64,000 nt of DNA, taken from positions 122,646,852 to 122,710,851 of the forward strand of contig CM040423.1 of the NCBI GenBank assembly GCA_022702705.1, read 5' to 3'. Source of the stretch: Papilionanthe hookeriana x Papilionanthe teres (taxonomy: Eukaryota > Streptophyta > Magnoliopsida > Asparagales > Orchidaceae). This document shows positions 10,477-20,972 of this stretch, one piece after another. The notes beneath the pieces were generated by a model that saw nothing but the letters and a program-made list of their open reading frames with translations, did not search any database and was not told the DNA's origin. Position 1 is the first letter of the stretch; the number at the start of each line of letters is the position of its first letter. Both the position numbers and the translations under genes were made by a program.

Positions 10477-11625
10477 ATGGCTCCAAAGTCAAAACGTGCA
10501 TGAGAAAAGACGAAGTTTGATTCTGACAAATGTTTTAGTTTGAGGGCTGAGGAACGATACGTCGATGTATTGCAATCACGTAAGTTGATTCCTGAGCGAG
10601 TGTTTAGTAAGCCAGGAGAGGTGATTAAAGATATGATTGCAAGAAGAAACTGACAGAATTACTGTTGCTTCTCCGCTGTTTCTGTTGTTTCTGTGGTAAG
10701 AGAATTTTATGCAAATTTTCCTGCTGCAGAGGAATATTAGATGATAGTTAGGAGGCATGAAGTAAAATTTTCTTCAGGTTCAATGAATACCTTCTATGGA
10801 CTACCTCCTGATATGTTCTATTTTTATTCTAACTGTGATCCTTCGGAAGGAGAATTAGATGAGATTATGGAGTTTCTGACTGATGAAAGAGGATTATGGA
10901 AAATTAAAAAATGATAGAAGAGTGAATTTTCCTACTTCCAAATTGAATGTCTTTTCTAAGGCATGGCATTATTTTATCTCATTTAAGTTGTTACCTTCAA
11001 GTCACACCAGTGAAGTGACGAGAGAAAGAGCGGTGATGAACCATTGTATTCAGCATGGGAAGCCTATTGATATTGGAGGGATAATTTATGATTATGTTTT
11101 GAACTGTGCTAGATCCATCACGACTGCAGGTATGGGGTTTTTTTCTTTGATTCATTCACTTTGTGAAAGATCTGGAGTGAAAGTTGAAACCTGGGAAGAG
11201 GTACTTCAGCCATTGAGACAAATTACTAGTGTAAACGTTGGTGCTTACACTGTACATTCAGAGTTTGGTTGGAGAGGAGGATTTGGTAGGGCTTCTACCG
11301 CTTACGCTTCTGCTACTTCGCTTCTCGTGCTACTACTTCACGTGCTTCGTCATCTATCGATTCACGGATCGGTTTATTAAGAAAGATTTTGAAAAAAGTG
11401 AGTCTTACTCGATAGCATGTGAGAGATATGGATGGTAAGCTGGATAATGTTGAGAGATATATTGTAAAACATGATGAATATGAGGAGAATTATCAGTAAT
11501 ATTTGGATAGACTGATTAGATGAGATCAGAGTGCTGAGATGCCACCTCATCCATTCTATATACCTTATGTGCCATCCAGAGATTGGAACGAGCAAGGTGA
11601 TGATGATGATGAGGATGAAGAGTAG
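10477..11625 (+). pseudogene. ORF3b of copy A, PF20167-like
   Basis: Start ATG 10477 (MAPKSKRA) matches the ORF3b starts of B (36445), C (63147) and D (46859). Stops interrupt it near codons 9 and 60, and again around 10740 and 10912. The core reads KLIPERVF, VVREFYANF, FYGLPPDM and LDEIMEFLTDERGLWKI, then FPTSKLNVFSKAWHYFISFKLLPSSH and PIDIGGIIYDYV: the order of the plant 'putative transposon protein' family. A Ser/Thr/Ala-rich linker (about 11280-11350, with a frame change), a coiled-coil-like stretch (KLDNVERYIVKHDEYEENY) and an acidic tail (DDDDEDEE, stop at 11623-11625) follow. No signal peptide or membrane helix is seen, so an envelope role is not supported. Confidence 0.75.
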
Positions 11626-12925
11626 ATGTATGTTATTTATTTTAGTTGTTGTATTGATGTGTTGTGTCACTGTGTACTTTATCTAGTATTTTGTTTGATG
11701 ATTATGTTGTGATGTGAACTTGATAGTATGCAGATTGTAGTTGTACTGTTTATCTGTTCTGAATATTCAGGTATTGTTGTTGTTTTTATTGTTGATTTAT
11801 ATGTTGTTGTGTGGTAGTGTGTAATAGTAAATGTTTTTTATGTGTATGTTATGTCAGAGTTTTTAGTATTGTGTACTTTAATTCCAAAAACTGTTAGGAA
11901 ATTATAAACCTCTATTAGGAACTTCTACTTAGGAAAACTACATGTTTAAAATTCTTCAAATTCCACTATCATCTGTTATTTGTATCAGTGTGTTATTTTA
12001 GTTGGTGTGTATTTGCTTTGAAATCCTTCACTATTGTAGAAGTCTTCTGAAAATTTTTACTTTTCTTATTATTAAAAAAAAAATAAAAGTGAAAAATGTT
12101 TTGAAAAAACTAAATTTGATTTCATTTTACTCCTGTATTTAAATTGTTATACTTGTATATTAGGATATTAAAAATTCCTGCAAGCATGATATGTTAGTTT
12201 TTATTTCTCACATCTGTATCATTTCTTATGCTTAAATGTTTTATCTTAATTAAAAATTTAAAGTTTGTGGGGGAGGGGGATTTTAAAAAAAGCAAAGATT
12301 TTAAAAAAATAAAATTTTTTTTGATTCTCAAGAATACTTAAAAATAAATTTTTATTTTTGATTGAGAACAATTATGTAAATGAAGTTATATCAGGGGAAA
12401 AAATTTTTGAATACAGAAATGAATAAAAAAATTTAGTTAAATGGAAGGATGGAATTCAAAATCATTAAAGGTCTATCCAGATATAGTAATCCTTACCTTA
12501 TAAAAAAAAAGTTTATGAAAAGGGAGGAGAAGCTTGAGGATTTAAGGGCCTAATAAAAAATTGGTTTCTTACCTAAAGTTTAAGATATAAGTTCAGAGAA
12601 AATCTAAAGCTTTTAGTTGTAATATAATATGTAAAATTATTTTTCAAATAAAGATTTTTAAGTGAGAAAAATAAATGTTTGAATCCTATATTTTGAAAAA
12701 TCTACAAATATTTCTGAATTAGATAGAAACTTATATTTATCATTTTTCTTTTACTTAAGAACTTTCTAAACTTTAAGTTGGTTTTAATTATTGAAATTTT
12801 TTCTAAATTGGACTATTCCATTTCTAGAAAAAATTGTTGTTATCTTCCTAAGAAACTCATTATATAATTTGCATGCTAAAATGTTCTATGAGATTAACTG
12901 TCACTTGAGGACAAGTAAAATTTTA
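11626..12925 (+). other. 3' untranslated region of copy A
   Basis: AT-rich, non-coding, between the ORF3b stop and the polypurine tract. It ends with cacttgaggacaagtaaaat, whose reverse complement precedes the LTR in the minus-strand copies (for example after 34006), so this tail is conserved. Confidence 0.7.
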
Positions 12926-12939
12926 AGTTTGGGGGATTT
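12926..12939 (+). other. Polypurine tract, copy A
   Basis: agtttgggggattt immediately before the LTR start TGATACACG. It is the plus-strand primer of reverse transcription. The same tract stands next to the LTR in copy B (34007-34020, minus). Confidence 0.8.
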
Positions 12940-14734
12940 TGATACACGTAAAATATATAGTATTTTTATGCACATTTTTATACCTATTTTTAATGATATT
13001 GCACTTTAATGGAAGGTGTTTTGTGTTTTTCTTGCAGGTATGATGAAAATGGATGGTCATGATGAAAGGAGCAAAATTGGATCAAATTTGGAGCAAAAAA
13101 AAGAAAAATAAAAATTTTGGCATTGGCAGCTAAGCGCCGCTGGGCCGGCGCTTAGCCGCCATAGTTAAAAATTGAATTTCAAATGGATTTGGCGCTAATT
13201 TCAAAGGGGATGGGATGCAACTCTTGGTGATAACATCCATAACTTCCTTTGGGCAGCAAGTTTGAATGAAGGGGTGCGTTCCTTGGTAAATACATCGAAT
13301 CTGGACACATTTTGAAGAGACACCAAGACACCTTTTGATTTACTATTTAAAGAGAGTCTTAGGAAATATTAAGAGACTCTTCCATTGCATTTTAAAGGGT
13401 TCTTTCTTTCTTTCATTTGTTCTTCCACATCATTTTGAAGAGTTTTTATTTTAGAGTAGGAGTAGAGGGTAGAAAGGAGAAAAGGGTCGGAGTGAAGTCT
13501 TCTTCTTCCCACTTCTTTTCTTTCTTTTAGTTTAGTTTTTATTGAAGTCTGAAGTTTGTATTCTTAGTCAACGGAGTTCGAAGAATTGCTCTGAGGAGTA
13601 GTTTAGCGAAGAGTCAAAGTTTCAGAGGAACTTCCTTAGTCTTGTGGAGAGGATTTCAGATAAGTGTTTACTTTTATTTAGTTTATTAATACTTGTTTAA
13701 GTTTATTATCTTTCTTATCATTGTTTTTAAATTCAAATCAATGTGTTTTTATATTTTCTCAGTGCATTCTGAGTAGTTTACTTTATCTTTTTCTTTCCTA
13801 AATGGAGAAGTAATTAACTTAAAGAGAATTGTTGTGGAAAGTATAAGTGTTTAAAAGTTGGAAGAAGTTGTGAAAATTGATTCTAAAAACTTTTTTTACT
13901 TCTTAATTTGGCTTGTTAAGTTGTATAATTTCTTGAGATTATGTAAGATCCAATGCGGTATTGTCTCATAAAATTTAGTAGGAATCACATGCAATTATAT
14001 GGGTGAGAACAGTAGTCCACATAATTGAATATAATATTAGAAGATATTTTTATAAAAGGGAGTAAAACCAGAGGATTTTAGAGTGACAGGCTAAAACCCC
14101 CTAATTTAGTTTGAAGTTTTGAGTTTTGTTATGAGAAGTTAGCCCCCAGGAGGTGGGAATCGAGGGAAATCTAGAGGGAGAGACTGGTATCTTCCCTGCC
14201 TAACCATGTTCAAAATAATATAAATTTCAAATTAACATATGTTCTTTATAGAACCAAATAAGGGTAAAGAACACATTTGCTTCTATCTGTCACAACAAAA
14301 ATTTGAATACTTCCACAACAATACTTTAAGAATTATTACTACTTCATGAAAGGAAAGAAAAGGATATTCTAGTTAATAGTATTTTACATCCAGTGTTATT
14401 AGTTATTGTAATTTTAATTTTTTGTTTAGCATTTTATTAAGAAAATTTCAAAAGACATATCAACCTTCAAAACTTTTCAAAATCAAGACATACTTTTTCG
14501 AAAACAATCAATGAAAGTAAAACTATAATTTCTCTGATTCCTTTAAAGATTTTACATTTTCCCTGTGGGTTTGATATCTCGGGGCTTAATCAAAAAGTCC
14601 TATATTACTTGATAAACGATACGTATACTTGCGTAGTATCCGATACGGTAAAATCATAATTTTCATATCTAAATAACATATATTTTATGTGGAGTCATGT
14701 TTTTGACACACATACATATATTCCTCGCGGCCTA
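12940..14734 (+). repeat. LTR of copy A
   Basis: Begins TGATACACG after the polypurine tract. Its end is placed by alignment with copies B and C before the agtttt spacer; it reads ccta and lacks the usual CA. The order of landmarks matches the other LTRs: a TATTTTTATGCA start, gcaggtatgatg (13035 region), a GC-rich hairpin, a TATA-like ctatttaaag (about 13343-13352), a block like gactggtatcttccctgcc (about 14184), and a U5 with cgatacgtatacttgcg. Length is about 1.8 kb against about 1.65 kb for B and C. Confidence 0.8.
13124..13161 (+). repeat. GC-rich hairpin in LTR of copy A
   Basis: Arms tggcagctaagcgccg (13124-13139) and cggcgcttagccgcca (13146-13161) pair at 15 of 16 positions around a 6-base loop. 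It is the most perfect member of the recurring island. Confidence 0.9.
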
Positions 14735-14740
14735 AGTTTT

Positions 14741-14753
14741 TTGCGTCGTTGCC
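14741..14753 (+). other. Second, partial primer-site-like sequence after the LTR
   Basis: ttgcgtcgttgcc following the spacer agtttt, as in true 5' LTR to primer-site junctions (compare 55431-55454). The rest of the site (cggggatca) appears only at 14790-14798 after about 36 unrelated bases. A 3' LTR should not be followed by this. Confidence 0.65.
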
Positions 14754-14785
14754 AATTTTCATATCATATTTGTAAGCACATATAT

Positions 14786-15190
14786 TTATCGGGGATCATA
14801 TGCCCAGTGGAGATGGTGTTGAACTAAATAGTTTATGTTCCTGGACAGGTAATCAAGAGCAAAAATAAAAATATATGGAGATAGTGGATCACCTTGTTTG
14901 ATACCTCTAGAAGCATTAAAGAATCCTTGAGAAGACCCATTAAGTAGAATATAATGAGCATTATTATTTAACCATCTTTCAACAAAAGAGATGAAAGATT
15001 GGGAAAAGCCCCTAATTTTCAAAACCTCAAGAATGAAATCCCATTCAATGGTATCATAAGCTTTTTTCAAACCCAATTTGAAAATGATGTTATTGCCTCT
15101 ACATTTTATGTCCATGTCAAGCAGGAGCTCTTGAAAAGTTAGAATATTATAACCAAATTATCTACCCTTTACAAAGGAAATCTCACAGAT
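14786..15190 (-). pseudogene. L1-type LINE fragment, RT palm part
   Basis: Minus-strand translation gives FKLGLKKAYDTIEWDFI, WLNNNAHYILLNGSS and SRGIKQGDPLSPYIFIFALDYLS, the first RT motifs of plant L1 ORF2, with the lead-in NILTFQELLLDMD disrupted by a stop near 15155. The catalytic ADD and everything downstream are missing on the left (joined to copy A's tail), and everything upstream is missing on the right where the next LINE's TA tail begins. It is not the direct continuation of the fragment at 2678-3283, because about 1.5 kb of LINE would be missing between them. Confidence 0.8.
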
Positions 15191-15242
15191 GAGGAGGGGT
15201 AGATGAGGTAGTAGCCTGGCCACCATAACTTTGCTTCTCTCT

Positions 15243-15245
<3 letters not shown>

Positions 15246-15334
<89 letters not shown>
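15246..15334. repeat. (TA)n microsatellite at LINE 3' end
   Basis: Eighty-nine bases of TA repeat directly at the 3' end of the minus-strand LINE. Confidence 0.95.
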
Positions 15335-15337
<3 letters not shown>

Positions 15338-15377
15338 GAGAAAGGGAAAATTCATTCAATTCATTCAATAAAAAAGG

Positions 15378-16001
15378 TTACATACATCCGAGAAAGAGAA
15401 TATTAGTCAAATCCCCTAATAGTAAAAGCCTTAGAGGCTCAAAAGGTGTAATAGAAAAAATTGTATTACTAGTGGATGCAGCCTTTTTGGCCAACCAATT
15501 AGTAGGTTGGTTACCCTCTCTAAATATATGAGACCATTTAAGTGTAAAAAAAACCAAAAGTAGAGAGAATGGTTCTGAGAAAATAGTCCAAATTCTAGGG
15601 AGGAGGAGAGAACCCTGCAGAATATTAATCAATTGTTGTGAGTCAGATTCTATCCAAACATAATGATAATTGAATGCTTTAGCAGTAACAAGTGCCCAGT
15701 GAGCAGCTTGAAGCTCAGAATCTAAAGCTGATGAAGAGACAATGGGTCCATGAAAATACCACAATAATTGACCCAGAGAGTTTATGGACACAACACCTAT
15801 ACTGGCAGATGAAGGGGTAAAATTGCCATCAATATTGATTTTAATCCATGGCATGGAAGGCAGGGACCATCTCAACAAAATAGTTTTTCTTTTGGTGGAG
15901 CATTCCAGCAATGACTGTTTGTTTATGAAGCTACAGCAATTAGCCACAATAGTATTAATCAGACAACGTTTGTTTTCATACTTAGCTTGATTTACGGCCA
16001 T
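15378..16001 (-). pseudogene. LINE ORF2, RNase H domain
   Basis: About 207 codons open at the C-terminal end of LINE ORF2. Residues typical of this RNase H type are present: WIKINIDGNF (first Asp), SALDSELQAAHWAL (Glu), WIESDSQQLI (second Asp) and REGNQPTNWLAKKA near the end. The domain would degrade RNA in hybrids during target-primed reverse transcription. It ends about 40 bases before the TA tail. The first Met is only the first one after a break and not a gene start. Confidence 0.85.
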
Positions 16002-16134
16002 CCATACAAACCGACGAGAGGACTAAAGGAACTTGGTACCACTTGCTCATCTTTCCGAATCCTCCCGACGAAGCCTCGAAGGATATCCAATTATATTTAA
16101 GTTGACTTAAATTTAGTTGATGTAACACAATATT

Positions 16135-16835
16135 TCATACTTGGTTAGTGACAGAGCAATTTAGGAAAAGATGAGAGACAGTTTCTTCATGAGAATGGCA
16201 TAGCCAGCATCTAGAGGCAGTTCTCAGCCCTTTTAACTTCAAGATATCATCCAATGGAAGATACTTATGAAATAATCTCCAACAGAAAAAGGACATAGAT
16301 GGAGACAAAAGCCTGGTCCAGATCTTCTCCCCCAATTGGTGTCAGACCATGAAGTGAAGGAATTGTGTATCATGCTGTTAAAGGATTGTTTGTTAGATTG
16401 CTTCAACAAAATTTTATCAGGTTTACTTGGTTTAATAGGGATGACAAGGATCTGCTGCACACTTTCCTCATCCAACACCTCTCTCAGAAGACTAACATTC
16501 CACTGGTCCTCCACCCAGAAATCTGAAACTGTAAGATGATGATTTATCACATTAGTGAAAGTTAAATGACCATCTGGAGTCTAGTTATCATAATAAAAAT
16601 TTACATCCTCGGCTCCAACCTCCCAGCAGAAGAACTGGTTAGCTGTTTTCCTCACTTTCAGCAAACTTTTCCAGTGTTTTGAATCCCCCAGCTTTAGCAA
16701 AACAATATTTGGATGTGATTTCCTGCAATACTTCTTTTTTAAGAATTTAGCCCACATAGTATCTTGCCTTCTGAATTTGATCCATTGTTTACAGTAAAAA
16801 AGGTGGCTCATCTGTTGGAAGCTCTTGATGCCCAA
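16135..16835 (-). pseudogene. LINE ORF2, linker and zf-RVT region
   Basis: Minus-strand pieces in two or three frames: DTMWAKFLKKKYC (about 16740), then EKIWTRLLSPSMSFFCWRLFHKYLPLDD, then SRCWLCHSHEETVSHLFLNCS (about 16150-16330), which is the zf-RVT zinc-binding motif found between RT and RNase H of plant LINEs. Frame changes separate the pieces. Confidence 0.75.
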
Positions 16836-17960
16836 GCCCCTGCCTTTATAGGTTTACAAAATTTATTCCACATAGTCCAATGGTATTGCATGGACTGACC
16901 CTCCCAAAGAAATTTATTGAAGATAGTTTCAATCATCTTCTGGGTACTTTTTTTCATTCTAACCATCTGCATGGTATAAAGAGGGAAGGTTAATAAAATA
17001 CTTTTTAGCAAAGTTAATCTACCTCCATTTGACAAGAACGTATTGGTACAACAGTTTAAAGTTGATGTGATCTTGTGTACCACCTCATCATATTGGTACT
17101 GTTTTCTCCTACCTTTGATCAACTGTACCCCTAGATGCTTTAAAGGAAGTTCAGCAGCCGAAAAGCCAGAGAACTCTTCACCCAATGCTGATGTTTATAC
17201 CTTTTCCCAGTCAAAAACCTACACTTCCTTCTATTGAGTTCAAGACCAGCTACCTTGGATAAATGTTCTGTCATTTGGATAGTTTTTCTGATAGCTTGCT
17301 TACTCCCATTAGTGAAAATAATTACATCATCTGCATAGGCCAGATGACTGATAATTTGGGAGGAGCCATGGTTATAATTTAGGTAGGGGTAGTGATTATG
17401 AGCGAGCATTAATAATCTTGGAAAAATAGTCGAAGGCCAAAATGAAAACGAGTTGGGGAAAGGGGATCACCTTGCTTTAACCCCCTACTCGCTTAAAAAA
17501 ACCAAAGCTGCTCCCATTAACAAGGACACTATAATAAGCACTTGAGAGCCATCTCTGAATTAAATTACAGAAGGAGGGATGGAAACCTTGAGCTCTGAGC
17601 ACCAGATCTATAAAATGCCAACTGATAATGTCATAAGCTTTTTTGAGATCCAACTTAAAAATGATATTCTACCCCCTACAGCCCTTATCAATATCCAGTA
17701 ACAACTCATGAGCAAGCAAGCAATTGTCAGTGATGTTTCTCCCCTGCACAAAAGCAGATTGGTTAGAGCTAATCAAATGATAAAGATGAGGTTGTAATCT
17801 CCCCACTATAATCTTGCTAATGATTTTAGAAAAGGTAGAGGTGAGACTAATAGGTACGAAATCGCACTGACTTGATTTTCGAGTATCCTTAGGAATGAGA
17901 GCAATGCTAGATGCGGCAAAATACTTTGGTAGATCGGTTCTCGAGAAGAAAGATTGAACT
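16808..17960 (-). pseudogene. LINE ORF2, reverse transcriptase palm and thumb (broken)
   Basis: SHLAYADDVIIFTNGS (about 17310-17360) holds the catalytic ADD. ELPLKHLGVQL and FPLYTMQMVRM (about 16960-17150) are the thumb. Upstream, 17410-17960 is readable only across several frames but includes the LKQGDPLSP-type motif near 17460-17490. Multiple stops and shifts remove any activity. Confidence 0.8.
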
Positions 17961-17964
17961 CGCC

Positions 17965-18549
17965 TTAATGAGATCGGTGCTCACGATGTCCCAAGCTTTT
18001 AGGTAAAAAGTTGAGGTGAAGCCATCGGGACCGACGAGTCCTATTTCCATCAATACATTTTAAAGCATGCAAAATTTCCTTTTTATCAGGGAGTAAAGTC
18101 AAATTAAGCTGATTTACATAGGCATAGTTTCCTGAAAAAACCTCAGCAAACAAAGAATTTGATGATGTAGGTTGGCTAGCAAACAGAGATTGAAAGTATT
18201 GTACAACACTTTGTGAAATAGCATGTTGATCAGTAACCCAATTACCAATAGAATCCTTGATTCTAAGAATAGCATTAATCTTCATCTTGTGTTTAATCAT
18301 GTCATGGAAATACTTAGTGTTTCTGTCCCCAAAAAGATATCTGTTAACCGCAGCTTTTTGTTTTAAAAAATTCTCTTCCTGGTCCAAAGCTTGTAATAAT
18401 TGAGTATGAGCATAAATCAGATCTTGATCCTGATTCACACCCTGGTCTTGGTTAGCTTCCAGCAACTGCACTTTAGTATCAGCATCCCTTACTTGTTGAA
18501 ACACATTCCCAAAGCTGTGCTTATTCCAATTCCTTAAATGATACCACAT
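17965..18549 (-). pseudogene. LINE ORF2, endonuclease-RT linker and RT start
   Basis: Open stretch of about 194 codons with the conserved NKHSFGNVF, LKQKAAVNRYLFGDRNTKYFHDMI and DSIGNWVTDQHAISQSVVQYFQSLF blocks of plant L1 ORF2. The GPDGF-type RT entry motif lies at about 18005-18045 in a shifted frame. Confidence 0.8.
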
Positions 18550-18703
18550 TTTTATGTAGCCTCCAAAGTTTATTAAGTGGATTGCATATGGGGTAATCTG
18601 GAACTCTCCAAGCTCTTTTCACCTCCTCTAAGAAGTTAGAATGATCACTCCAAACATTGAGAAATCTGAATGGCGAGCATCCCTTATAAGGGCAAAAGGA
18701 AAT

Positions 18704-19363
18704 CTAAATCAAAAGTGGTGAATGATCAGAAGTGGATCTGTGCAGATGAAACACTTGAGTAATGGGAAACATGTTCAGCCAGGAATCATTAGCCAAAATT
18801 CTATCAATTCTCTCTAATATTTTACCCCTCTGCCAGGTAAAGGGAGACCCAATGAAGCCCATATCAAGCAATCCAGTTGTAGTTATATTCTGTGAGAATT
18901 GCAACATGGAGTGAAGATCAGGAGTTCTGCCACCTTTTTTCTCACTAGGATCTCTAATACAATTAAAATCACCTCCCACAATCCATTTGGAAGGATTTTT
19001 AGCACTAATATTACACAGCTCAGCCCAAAGAGAAGACCTATCTGTAGGAGTACAGCCAACATAAACAAATGTAGCACAGCCATTGAATTGATCCAAACAA
19101 AACTGAAGATGCAAAAATTGATAATTATCAAGTACAATATTGCAATTCAGTTCCTTCCTAGTAAAGACCCAAATCTTATTATTACAATTAGACTGAAAAT
19201 GGAAGCCAGGGATTTTTTTTGTAATTTTAGAGATATTAGTATGCACCAAAGGTTCCAACAAAGCAAAAATCCACAGTTTGTGAGTCCTTTTTAAATGAAG
19301 GAGTCTATTAAGGGTGTCGGGACTTGCAACACCCCTAACATTCCAGCAAAGAAGATTAATCAT
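18704..19363 (-). pseudogene. LINE ORF2 start, apurinic-type endonuclease
   Basis: ATG at 19363 begins MINLLCWNVRGVASPDTL, a standard start of plant L1 ORF2. Endonuclease signatures follow: LLEPLVH (Glu), WIVGGDFNCIRDPSEKKGG, SPFTWQRGKILERIDRILAN and the terminal TSDHSPLLI. A stop after this (18704-18706) interrupts ORF2. The start overlaps the ORF1 stop: ATGATTAA contains both the ORF2 ATG and the ORF1 TAA, hinting at coupled translation. The enzyme would nick the target. Confidence 0.85.
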
Positions 19364-20724
19364 GATGAATGGCCTTACCAGCCCTAGTTATTCTAGGGGG
19401 AGTGGCTGAAAAATTGTCCATACCAATTATGTTAGACTTAGATAAATTTTGTAGTTCCATGATATCTTTTCTCCTTCTCCTGAATTTTTTTTGAGACCAT
19501 GCTCCTTCTGCTGCTGTAGTTAAATCATCAAGGACAAGCTGGGCTGAGTCACCAGTAATGGGTTCTGTAGGAGTTATAAAAGTTTTACCAGCTTCTAAAC
19601 TAGCAGCTATTACTTCCTCTTCAGTAGATTGGAGCTCTAATGAATTGTGTTGAATTTGTACACCTTCATCAGATGGATCCCTTATCTCAATGATCTGATC
19701 AGGATACTGCCCAACAACAGTAAAACCTGAAGGGCATACTCTATTTTTATCAGTAACTCCAGCAACATCCCCATCAGTTCCAGAAACCAGATTCAAGTCA
19801 GGCTTTGGTGAATCCTGAGCTACAGCTGGACCCAATTGGACAGGGCTTAATGGAATGACCTGAGGTGTAGAAGTTCGCTCAGTGTTCTTTGTGCCCTTAT
19901 TAACCACATTGTAAGGTCTAAGTTCAGGATGAAGTTTGAAACATTGCTCCATAGTATGACCAAATAGGTGGCAGTTCTTACAATATAAGGGTTGATATTC
20001 CATCACAATGGGTTTCCAGTACCAATTATTAGCAGTACCCAGCCACACACCACCAATGTAAGGCTGAGTAATATTCCTTTCCACCAAAAATCTTGCATTG
20101 GAAATCCTTGTAGCATTAGCTGAAGGTATGTCTATCTTGAGTGGTCTCCCTATTGAGTCAGCAATATCATAAATAATCCTATTATTATTAAAGGGAAGCT
20201 TTAGGTTAGGAAGGCTGAACCAAACAGGAACAATTGGTGGCTCCTTAGTTGGATCGAAGTCCAATGTCCATTTCGAGCAACTTCATGGGTTTTCCATCAA
20301 TCATTATGACCTTTTTAGAAAAAATCCGAGCATAATCCTCCTCCAATGATAACTGTAACATGATATGTCTACTATCAAAGACCCCATTTTTCTAACTACC
20401 CACAAGTTTGAAATCATCCACTGCCTTTCTTAGTATATCAAGTTTGGGGTGTCCAAACTGAAATTTCCCTACCAATGTAAATCTGTAAGGCTCTGATATC
20501 TTAGTGAGTTCCTCTTCAGTAAAAATGAGAGCTAGTTTCCCAGCCTTCATTGTACATTTTCTAATGAATTCACATTCGGCCTTACCCTCCATGGCATCAT
20601 GAAATAGGCTGGGGAAAACTAGTTTATCTCCAAGAGTGGTGCCTCCTTCCTTTCTTACAATGACTTCTGCAAACGTGCCCCTCCCAATGAAATGAGGGTC
20701 AGCTCTAGTAAGTTTTGTTGCCAT
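19356..20724 (-). pseudogene. LINE ORF1, DUF4283-like with CCHC knuckle
   Basis: Start ATG 20724 (MATKLTRADPHFIG). LVGKFQFGHPKLDILRKAV is the DUF4283-type pattern. A TAG at 20392-20394 interrupts it, the frame resumes as KNGVFDSRHIMLQL, then shifts near 20268 and continues as MDFDPTKEPPIVPVWFSLPNL. The zinc knuckle CKNCHLFGHTMEQC (C-x2-C-x4-H-x4-C, about 19950-19990) follows, then a Pro/Ser/acidic tail and a basic KKFRRRRKD cluster near the end. It would bind element RNA. It ends at 19356. Confidence 0.85.
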
Positions 20725-20946
20725 ATCTCAATGGAACAATACCACTCCAAGTAAATTAAAAATAAAAAAAGAAATGCTCGGGAAGGGAAAAAACCACTCC
20801 CCCACCCAAACCTGAGAATGCTGAAGAGAAAAAAGTAAATTTATTCTCCTCCTAACCACCTTCTTCAGCCCAGGGAATGCACCGCCGCCACCAATGCCTA
20901 ATAGCTCCATTGAAACCCTAGCAGAGCACATACAGCCGCCACCTCC

Positions 20947-20972
20947 ATATATATATATATATATATATATAT
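20947..20972. repeat. (TA)n at LINE 5' end
   Basis: Twenty-six bases of TA repeat separating the 5' end of the minus-strand LINE from a plus-strand LINE tail. Confidence 0.95.

Larger units (their letters stand above)
3290..14734 (+). mobile_element. Athila-clade Ty3/gypsy element, copy A
   Basis: The order is tRNA-Asp type primer site (3300), gag (3420), protease (about 5255), RT, RNase H and integrase to 8734, conserved block (8746), ORF3a (9223), ORF3b (10477), polypurine tract (12926), LTR (12940-14734). This is the full internal region of an Athila-type element. No 5' LTR exists: only the last few bases before the primer site (atca, 3290-3293) match an LTR terminus, and LINE sequence lies to the left. 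The LTR on the right is itself followed by a primer-site-like sequence (14741). Gag and ORF3 are broken; RT to integrase is one open frame. Confidence 0.85.
15246..20946 (-). mobile_element. Near full-length L1-type LINE (minus)
   Basis: Order on the minus strand: 5' leader (20946-20725), ORF1 with a DUF4283-like domain and CCHC knuckle, ORF2 with endonuclease, RT, zf-RVT and RNase H, short 3' UTR, TA tail. TA repeats stand at both ends (20947-20972 and 15246-15334). A premature stop and frameshift in ORF1 and many breaks in ORF2 make it inactive. The length of about 5.7 kb is normal for plant L1 elements. Confidence 0.85.

Noticed and set aside
2678..15190. Copy A as a simple insertion splitting one LINE (fragments 2678-3283 and 14786-15190)
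   Set aside because: The two LINE pieces are not adjacent parts of ORF2: the RT catalytic region, thumb and zinc region between them are missing, and the frames do not join.
15183..15368. Open frame with a long Ile-Tyr repeat
   Set aside because: Translation of a TA microsatellite.
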